Part shown: positions 58,326 to 64,000 of the stretch, piece by piece
How the letters are laid out: each line of letters starts with the position of its first letter
Position numbering within the stretch: the first letter of the stretch is position 1
NCBI GenBank assembly: GCA_910574865.1
Contig: CAJTDN010000002.1
Coordinates: 372,001-436,000 of the forward strand
From: Lachnospiraceae bacterium
GTDB taxonomy: Bacteria; Bacillota; Clostridia; Lachnospirales; Lachnospiraceae
Reading direction: 5' to 3'
Length of the DNA: 64,000 nucleotides
Program-made: the position numbers and the translations under genes
The notes under the pieces: model-generated
Told to the model about the DNA's origin: nothing
The model's input: the letters and a program-made list of their open reading frames with translations, nothing else
Database searches by the model: none

Positions 58326-60570
58326 TCCGCATGGTTCGCTCGATAACTTCATCTTGTAATTCCTCACTTAATGAAACAAATGGCGCGCTATACCCGCACA
58401 CGCGTACAATAAGATTCCTATGACTGTCCGGATCTTTTTTCGCCTGCAGCAATGTTTCCTTGTCCACCACGTTAAAATCCAGGGCATTTCCGCCACAATG
58501 TACAAACGCCTCCAAAATCTTCACGAAAACATCCGTCTCGACGGCATTTTTGCTAATCGGCATCTCCAAATAAGATACGGCACAGCCCGGATAATCCTTA
58601 AAATCAATGGAACGCAGGGACTGCATCAAGGTGGAAGCGTCAATTTCCTTCGTGCTTTCCATCGGATTGCATCCTCGGGAAATCCTCTGCCCGGCATGTC
58701 GGCCGTCCGCCGTGGCCCATGTATGTTCCTTCAACACGTCATAGAAAAAGAACGCAAATAGCGACGCTTCAAAATAACCGCCCCGGGCGTTTGGCATGCC
58801 GGAACCATGTATTGCCAAATCGTGGAACACCCGCCCGGCAAAGCTTGCCATTTCCTCGTCATCCTGCCCATACTTGGGCACTTTGTTCTGCAGATACAAC
58901 CGCCACGCCTCCTGCCCGGCAAAATCCGTTTTGAGCAATTCTTTCATCTGCGCCATCGTCAGCTTTCGCTCTTCATATACCACTTTCCGAATCGCATATA
59001 ACGAATCTATGAAGGTGCCGATTCCGGTAAGGGAAAAACTGGTCGAATTATAACGCGCCCCGCCCCTCGTCACGTCCATTTTCTTGTCTATACAAGCCTG
59101 CATGGTCGCGGAAAACAACGGCATCGGATTGATTTCGGCCCAAATCTGCTCAAATCTGTTATAATGCCCGGCACATGCAAATAAAAATTGAGAAACATTG
59201 TAAATTACGTTTTCATAAAACCCTTCGAACGTATCCGCCTTGTCCGGCCTTTTTAGCACGATTTGCTCCCGACTCCAAAAATCCAGCTCTTCCGGGAACA
59301 GCATGCCGCTTAATATTTGTGGAAGGTTCAGATACAGAAACGCCCGTGAATTACATTCATTGGACAAAACGGGTTCCTGGCATCCTCCGGCCAAATAAAG
59401 GCGGCAGTCCGCCAACTCTTTTCCGGCCCTATGGTGTGCCTCAATCAACACGTCGTCATTCAGAATCGACAATGCATTTCTGCCCAACGCCGCTATCTGC
59501 GCCACCATTCTTTTATACGCCTCCGGATGGACGGCAGAAATGCGTACTTCCAACTTTGGACTCGATGTCTCGTACTTGATAAATGAATTTAAAATCAAGC
59601 GTGTCACTTCATTGAAAATGACATTCCCGTCCGCGTCACACCCGCCGATTACAAGGGATGCATTTGTTCCGCTTGTTTCCGCAGTATGGCTCCACCTCGC
59701 ATCCGTAATCAAAATAAGACAATCTATCAGGTTTTGTGCCTCTTCCTTCGTGAGCGCGCCCTCCTTGACATCCTTTTCATAAAACGGATACAAAATCCGG
59801 TCGTAATGCCCCATCACCGCAAACCCGCTTCCTTCCATCGACGTGCACAACTCGCGTGTAAACCAAACAGAGCACAGTGCCTCGTAAAATGTCCCGGCCG
59901 GGTAACGCGGAACTCGTTTCGCCGTGTCCCGGATTCTTTCAAGTTGCTCGCGCACGGCCGCATCCGTTTCACCTTCCAACATTTTCTCTGATTCTTTTGA
60001 AAACCGTTCTCCCAGAAGAATCGCCGCGTCACATGCCGCCAACGCCGCCTCCAAAAATTCCCGCTCTCCTGAATTTTTCTCTTTCTCATGCCCCGCTTGC
60101 ACGGTTTCTTCCAGTTTTTCCGCAATTTCGTCACGAATGCTTTGAAATCCCCGGTGCATGACCGCCTCGACATCTGCATAATGATGTGAATAATCCACCA
60201 TCATCTCGGCAAAAATCAAGTCTTTTTCCACGTAGGGCGCGCGCCAGTCATCAAATTCCTTTACCGGATAATGGGTCTTGGAAGTCCAACATCCCAATCC
60301 CGGTATTGGCGGAAATGCCCCTGCCACTGAATTGCGTTCCCGTCCCGTAATAATTTCCGAATAGAATGGACAATACCGAAATACTTTGACCTCGCACTTC
60401 CGTGAAACAACCTCATATGTCCACTTCTTCTGCACCATGGCAGACACTCCGCCCGACTGGCGATACCGTTCATCCAGTTCCGCTTCCAACGCGGACACGT
60501 CCGCCGGATAGGTTCGGTAAAACTCCTCACTCTCCACCCTGAATTTCTGTTCGTCAAATACAAACGCCAT
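58318..60570 (-). CDS. Glycyl-radical enzyme (PFL-like), substrate unknown
   Basis: A 750-residue glycyl-radical enzyme. The radical motif RVCGYSAPF puts the glycyl at Gly726, 24 residues from the end. The active-site loop is LAGGCQEP with thiyl Cys397 and Glu399; most dehydratases have GCVE, so Gln398 is notable. The N-terminal half has GRERNSVAGAFPPIP near 77-90 and the middle AETSGTNASLVIGGCDADG near 297-315. The Cys-x-Glu pattern suggests a dehydratase, decarboxylase or C-S/C-N lyase rather than formate-lyase. GAGG lies 8 bases before the ATG at 60570. It is fourth in an operon of sugar importer, activase, glycosidases and dehydrogenase, so its substrate is probably a sugar-derived polyol or acid. 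Confidence 0.92.
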   Translation of the reverse strand: MAFVFDEQKFRVESEEFYRTYPADVSALEAELDERYRQSGGVSAMVQKKWTYEVVSRKCEVKVFRYCPFYSEIITGRERNSVAGAFPPIPGLGCWTSKTHYPVKEFDDWRAPYVEKDLIFAEMMVDYSHHYADVEAVMHRGFQSIRDEIAEKLEETVQAGHEKEKNSGEREFLEAALAACDAAILLGERFSKESEKMLEGETDAAVREQLERIRDTAKRVPRYPAGTFYEALCSVWFTRELCTSMEGSGFAVMGHYDRILYPFYEKDVKEGALTKEEAQNLIDCLILITDARWSHTAETSGTNASLVIGGCDADGNVIFNEVTRLILNSFIKYETSSPKLEVRISAVHPEAYKRMVAQIAALGRNALSILNDDVLIEAHHRAGKELADCRLYLAGGCQEPVLSNECNSRAFLYLNLPQILSGMLFPEELDFWSREQIVLKRPDKADTFEGFYENVIYNVSQFLFACAGHYNRFEQIWAEINPMPLFSATMQACIDKKMDVTRGGARYNSTSFSLTGIGTFIDSLYAIRKVVYEERKLTMAQMKELLKTDFAGQEAWRLYLQNKVPKYGQDDEEMASFAGRVFHDLAIHGSGMPNARGGYFEASLFAFFFYDVLKEHTWATADGRHAGQRISRGCNPMESTKEIDASTLMQSLRSIDFKDYPGCAVSYLEMPISKNAVETDVFVKILEAFVHCGGNALDFNVVDKETLLQAKKDPDSHRNLIVRVCGYSAPFVSLSEELQDEVIERTMRNG

Positions 60571-60596
60571 CAAAGACACCTCGCTTTCTTTTTCCT

Positions 60597-61418
60597 TTAG
60601 CGTCCGCCCATTCCCGTCAGGGCAATTCCTTGTACCAGGCCTTTCTGGAATATGACATAAAAGATAACGCCCGGCAGGATGCTGATCGTCGTCGCCGCCA
60701 TCAATGCCGACCAGTCCGTTCCATATTGCCCGCTAAACATATAAAGCCCCAAAGGAAGTGTTTTATATGTGTCCGTCGAAGTCACGATTAACGGCCAGAA
60801 AAAGGATTTCCATGAATTTACAAACGTAAAGATTGCCAGAGAGGCCAGCCCGGGCTTGGACATCGGCAGGATGATCCTTGTGAATATGCCGAATCTGCTA
60901 CATCCGTCAATTTTGGCCGCCTCTTCAATCTCCACCGGAATGGAAAGGAAAAACTGTCTCAGCATAAAGACTCCGAATGCCGTAAACGCGGGCGGGATGA
61001 TTAATGCGGAATAGGAATTGTGCCACCCCAGTATCCTAAGAATCATATACAGCGGGATAATCGTCACTTGTAAGGGCACCATCAGTGTCGCGAGATAGGC
61101 AAAAAACAATTTGTCCCTACCTCTAAATTTCAACCGTGCAAAAGCATAGGCGGCCATCGCCGACGTCACCACCGTCACCACCGTCGTCGCCACTCCTACA
61201 AAAATCGAATTAAACAAATACCGCCCAAACGGAAATGCATTCCATGCCCTCGCATAATTTTCTACCGCGAAATAACTGCCAAACAGCGCCGCCGTATTCT
61301 GAAGCACCTCCTCCTTCGGCTTTAAAGAAGTAGAAAGCATATAAACAAGCGGTATCAGGAAAAGGATTGTGACCAAAGTTATCAGCACGATTGACAATAC
61401 TTGTTTTTTTCGTCTCAT
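60597..61418 (-). CDS. Carbohydrate ABC transporter permease, MalG type
   Basis: A 273-residue permease with six membrane segments. The EAA loop IEEAAKIDGCSRFGIFTRIILP near 185-206 and the ending GLVQGIALTGMGGR are standard for MalG/UgpE proteins. GGGAGGGG lies 6 bases before the ATG at 61418; the ATG two codons earlier has no room for a ribosome binding site. It forms the importer with the preceding two genes and borrows an ATPase encoded elsewhere. Confidence 0.92.
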   Translation of the reverse strand: MRRKKQVLSIVLITLVTILFLIPLVYMLSTSLKPKEEVLQNTAALFGSYFAVENYARAWNAFPFGRYLFNSIFVGVATTVVTVVTSAMAAYAFARLKFRGRDKLFFAYLATLMVPLQVTIIPLYMILRILGWHNSYSALIIPPAFTAFGVFMLRQFFLSIPVEIEEAAKIDGCSRFGIFTRIILPMSKPGLASLAIFTFVNSWKSFFWPLIVTSTDTYKTLPLGLYMFSGQYGTDWSALMAATTISILPGVIFYVIFQKGLVQGIALTGMGGR

Positions 61419-61431
61419 GTTCATCCCCTCC

Positions 61432-62340
61432 CTAACTTTCGTAATTTACAAAACGTTTTTGCTGTTTCATCAGAAACGCGGTCACGATTAAAACACAGAA
61501 AAACAACACCCACGCGATTGCCGACGCATATCCAAGACGCTGGTACTTGAACGCATTGTTATATAGATAAAGAACCAACGTATTCGTCTCATTATTCGGG
61601 CCCCCCATCGTGGAAACGAAAGTCTGGTCAAATACCTGAAACGAACTAATCACGGTCATCACGACGGCAAAAAATATGGACGGAGACATGCACGGCAGTG
61701 TCACACGAAAGAATGTCTGCACGGCGTTCGCCCCATCAATTTTGGCCGCCTCCTGCACGGACTGCGAAACTCCGAGAAGTCCCGATATGAATATGACCAT
61801 GTTATACCCAAATCCCTGCCACACGCTGACAATCGCGACTGCAATCATGGCGGTCGCGGTACTGCCAAACCAGTTTGGTGCCTCTCCTCCAAAGAAGCGG
61901 ATCACGGAATTTACCAGACCACCGTCGCTTAAAATCCATTTAAAAATCATGGTGGAGGACACGATACCAATCATCATTGGAAGGAAAAATGCCGAACGGA
62001 AAAATTCATTTGCCTTTTTCAGGCTGGTAATCCACACCGCCATCCCCATGGCAATCAATACGTTAAAGGCAACATAGGCCGCCACGTAGACCAACGTGTT
62101 TTTCATGATTTTCCAAAACAACACGTCCTCGGTAAACAATTTCACGAAATTGGCCGCCCCGACAAACGCGCGCTCCCCCGTCAACGGCCAGTCATACAAG
62201 CTCATCACCAATGAAAATATCATCGGAACCATTGTAAATATCAAGAATCCAATCAGATTCGGAGCCAGAAATACAAGTGCCACTCCGAAATCACTTTTGC
62301 TTTTTCTTTTAGAACCGGACTTTTTTCCCGGTACGCTCAT
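61432..62340 (-). CDS. Carbohydrate ABC transporter permease, MalF/UgpA type
   Basis: A 302-residue permease with six membrane segments. FLAPNLIGFLIFTMVPMIFSLVMSLYDW near the start and the EAA loop VQEAAKIDGANAVQTFFRVTLP near 200-221 identify it. It ends about 14 bases before the MalG-type gene. AAGGAGG lies 9 bases before the ATG at 62340. Confidence 0.92.
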   Translation of the reverse strand: MSVPGKKSGSKRKSKSDFGVALVFLAPNLIGFLIFTMVPMIFSLVMSLYDWPLTGERAFVGAANFVKLFTEDVLFWKIMKNTLVYVAAYVAFNVLIAMGMAVWITSLKKANEFFRSAFFLPMMIGIVSSTMIFKWILSDGGLVNSVIRFFGGEAPNWFGSTATAMIAVAIVSVWQGFGYNMVIFISGLLGVSQSVQEAAKIDGANAVQTFFRVTLPCMSPSIFFAVVMTVISSFQVFDQTFVSTMGGPNNETNTLVLYLYNNAFKYQRLGYASAIAWVLFFCVLIVTAFLMKQQKRFVNYES

Positions 62341-62408
62341 GCACAAGCACCTCCTTCATCGAGCGGGCGGGGGATTCACGAATCCCTCCGCCCCCCACCG
62401 CAAACATG

Positions 62409-63704
62409 TCATTTCAACAATGCATCCACCTGGGCTTGTATGTCCTTCGCCGCCTCTTTTGCGGCAGCCTCCCCGGAAAACACCGCGTCCATGCCGGAAT
62501 TCAAAATCGTGCTCACCTCGGAAAAATTCTCCGTTACATGGTAGGGAATTCCAATGTCAAGAGATGCCTTGATTGCCTCTTCCAAGCCGTCCTGTTCTGA
62601 CATCGCCTCATAATAGTAATCACGGACAGATTCTCTGGAGGGCAGCGCGCGACCGTTTTCCGCCAAAATCTGCTGCGCCGCCGGCCCCGTCAAACTCTGC
62701 AGTGCCAGATAAGCCTCCTTTGGGTGCTTGGTCGTGTTGCTCACCGCCAGTCCGGAACCATTGATTGTCGTCACATGCCGTTGTGCCGCCGGAACAATCG
62801 TGTAACCGACATTGAAATCACAATAATTGATTACATTGGGAACGCACCACGGCCCATCAATCAACATTCCGATATTCCCCGCCTCAAACTGCTCCCAGTT
62901 CCAAACCGTATTGGCCGTATCCGCAATCTTTGGCGCATACCCCTGCACATTAATCAAATCCGCCAGTGTCTGCAACGCGTCCGTCGTCTCTTTATCAGTG
63001 ATTTCAAACGTTCCTTTCTCATCAATAATCTCTCCGCCCAGTGATAAAACTTGTGGAATATAATAATCGCAGCTAGAGCAGAAAACGGTTCCATAGTTCC
63101 CATCAACAGACAATTTTTCACAGATTTCCATGAATTCTTCCCAATCTGTTTCTTCGTCCGGATATTCTACCTTGTACTTGTCAAAGAGATCCTTATTATA
63201 ATACATGACATATGGGCCAAAGTCATAAGGAAAAGCATAAACCTCATCGTCAAACGTAAAGCAGTCCAAAATTCCCGAATAAAAATCACCCACGTTCACT
63301 TTTTCATCGTCCTTGATGTATTCTCCCAGTGGAAGCATGGAATCTTTGTAATCCGACGCCCGTGAAAAATGCATGTACATCAAGTCCGGCGCGTTCCCGC
63401 TTGCCAGTTCAACCGGAAGCTTCGTCCAATAACTCGTCCAATCCGTGTTTTCAATCGTAATTTTAATATTCGGGTATTCTTTTGTCACATTGTCGGCAAG
63501 CTGCTGCCAGATTGCAGCTTCCGCCTCGCTCTCGCACTTGTTTAACCAACGCAGTTCCACGATATCCTCTTCGCCGTCAACCTGCCGCGTCCCGTCCGTA
63601 CCCGTCCCGTCCGCCTTTGCGTCATCACCCGAGCTTCCACATGCGGCCAACGACAGCATCATCAGCATCGCCATGACAAATGCCATTATCTTTCTTGTTT
63701 TCAT
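62409..63704 (-). CDS. Sugar-binding lipoprotein (extracellular solute-binding protein family 1)
   Basis: A 431-residue lipoprotein. The ATG at 63704 with GGAGG upstream gives signal peptide MKTRKIMAFVMAMLMMLS and lipobox LAAC (Cys22), then a Gly/Asp linker. The mature part has the SBP family 1 pattern: ANDLMYMHFSRAS-like region near 120, YALPYDFGPYVMYYNKDLFDKY near 160, DGPWCVPNV near 300 and a late LALQSLTGPAAQQILAENGRALPSR. The upstream part of the frame to 63893 is untranslated leader. It captures the glycoside that the operon degrades. Confidence 0.93.
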   Translation of the reverse strand: MKTRKIMAFVMAMLMMLSLAACGSSGDDAKADGTGTDGTRQVDGEEDIVELRWLNKCESEAEAAIWQQLADNVTKEYPNIKITIENTDWTSYWTKLPVELASGNAPDLMYMHFSRASDYKDSMLPLGEYIKDDEKVNVGDFYSGILDCFTFDDEVYAFPYDFGPYVMYYNKDLFDKYKVEYPDEETDWEEFMEICEKLSVDGNYGTVFCSSCDYYIPQVLSLGGEIIDEKGTFEITDKETTDALQTLADLINVQGYAPKIADTANTVWNWEQFEAGNIGMLIDGPWCVPNVINYCDFNVGYTIVPAAQRHVTTINGSGLAVSNTTKHPKEAYLALQSLTGPAAQQILAENGRALPSRESVRDYYYEAMSEQDGLEEAIKASLDIGIPYHVTENFSEVSTILNSGMDAVFSGEAAAKEAAKDIQAQVDALLK

Positions 63705-63848
63705 CTTTCTTCCTCCATATATTTTCCGGTAGTACCAAGAACTACCTGTTTTCTGCCGCGTCCCTCTCTTCTTAACGTCAGAGAAGTCCGCCTTTATCAG
63801 GGAGCATAATCTTATACTCCCAATTTCTACGTTCCATCCACCTTTGTA

Positions 63849-63864
63849 TGTCAACCGGTTGTCA
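63849..63864. promoter_or_regulatory. LacI-like operator 1
   Basis: TGTCAACCGGTTGTCA is a near-perfect palindrome centred on AACCGGTT, typical of LacI-family operators. It lies about 10-25 bases downstream of the predicted transcription start of the operon, where binding would block elongation. Confidence 0.65.
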
Positions 63865-63879
63865 TATCGTGGTACACTT

Positions 63880-63908
63880 ATCATATCAGCCATTTTAATT
63901 TATGTCAA
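63880..63908 (-). promoter_or_regulatory. Promoter of the glycyl-radical sugar operon
   Basis: On the minus strand TTGACA (63908-63903), a 17-base spacer and TATGAT (63885-63880). Transcription would begin near 63873, giving a leader of about 170 bases before the lipoprotein start. The -35 element overlaps operator 2. Confidence 0.75.
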
Positions 63909-63916
63909 CCGGTTTT
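63903..63916. promoter_or_regulatory. LacI-like operator 2
   Basis: TGTCAACCGGTTTT shares ATGTCAACCGGTT with operator 1, 54 bases away (about five helix turns). It covers the -35 element of the operon promoter, so repression by looping or direct block is likely. The regulator gene is not in the window. Confidence 0.6.
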
Positions 63917-64000
63917 TATATTGCATATTAAACAAATATTACTCTCTTTTTTTGTTTCATTTTAACATATTTCCTTTCTTTTTCTAATTTTCACTTGACA

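Noticed and set aside
62409-63893. Lipoprotein start at 63893
   Set aside because: The extra 63 residues would precede a perfect lipoprotein signal peptide, and the stretch holds the operon's leader and operator.

Overview
The window looks like a chromosome segment of an anaerobic Clostridia, most likely a gut or rumen Lachnospiraceae. The basis is LplB/YtcP-type sugar importers with lipoprotein binding proteins, a glycyl-radical enzyme with its activase, an AgrA/AgrC-like two-component pair, TnpV/TnpW/Cys-rich-VLP mobile-element genes and AGGAGG ribosome binding sites. No rRNA, tRNA or CRISPR array was seen.

1-15.2 kb is an integrated mobilizable element. It carries an aminoglycoside-phosphotransferase-like protein with a second kinase-like region (cut by the left edge), an S51-like protein, and an acetyltransferase fused to a nucleotidyltransferase. 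It also has a MobA/MobL relaxase beside a MOBQ-type oriT core, a ParM/ParR-like pair with palindromes, a large serine recombinase translationally coupled to TnpW, Cys-rich VLP and TnpV proteins, a sigma-region-4-like protein, and an AlbA_2/Schlafen-type regulator. A frameshifted recombinase fragment lies at its right side.

15.2-25.4 kb is a rhamnoside-use locus on the minus strand: AraC regulator, lipoprotein, two LplB/YtcP permeases, a GH78 alpha-L-rhamnosidase, and decayed neighbours. 25.5-30.6 kb holds two toxin-antitoxin-like loci, both apparently inactivated: a Panacea-domain gene followed by a membrane gene split by a 275-bp MITE, and a BrnT toxin gene with an in-frame TGA before an intact BrnA-like antitoxin. 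Sel1-repeat and membrane proteins lie between them.

30.6-39 kb carries a LytTR/GHKL two-component pair, an ABC exporter with a small membrane protein, lipoproteins, an XRE regulator with membrane segments, and several hairpin or MITE sequences. 39-47.6 kb is a cell-surface cluster: three tandem paralogous polytopic membrane proteins, two acyltransferase-3 proteins and a divergent DUF6311-like polytopic protein. 47.6-52.5 kb has a MATE exporter, a TetR regulator and a GH2 glycosidase that has lost its start.

52.5-63.9 kb is one coherent minus-strand operon behind a promoter with two LacI-like operators: sugar-binding lipoprotein, two permeases, glycyl-radical enzyme, activase, an (alpha/alpha)6-type glycosidase, zinc alcohol dehydrogenase, beta-propeller hydrolase and GNAT. 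It looks like uptake and hydrolysis of a glycoside followed by radical chemistry on the product, and it is the most promising uncharacterised system here. The 275-bp MITE family (two full copies, one fragment) is the most striking non-coding element.
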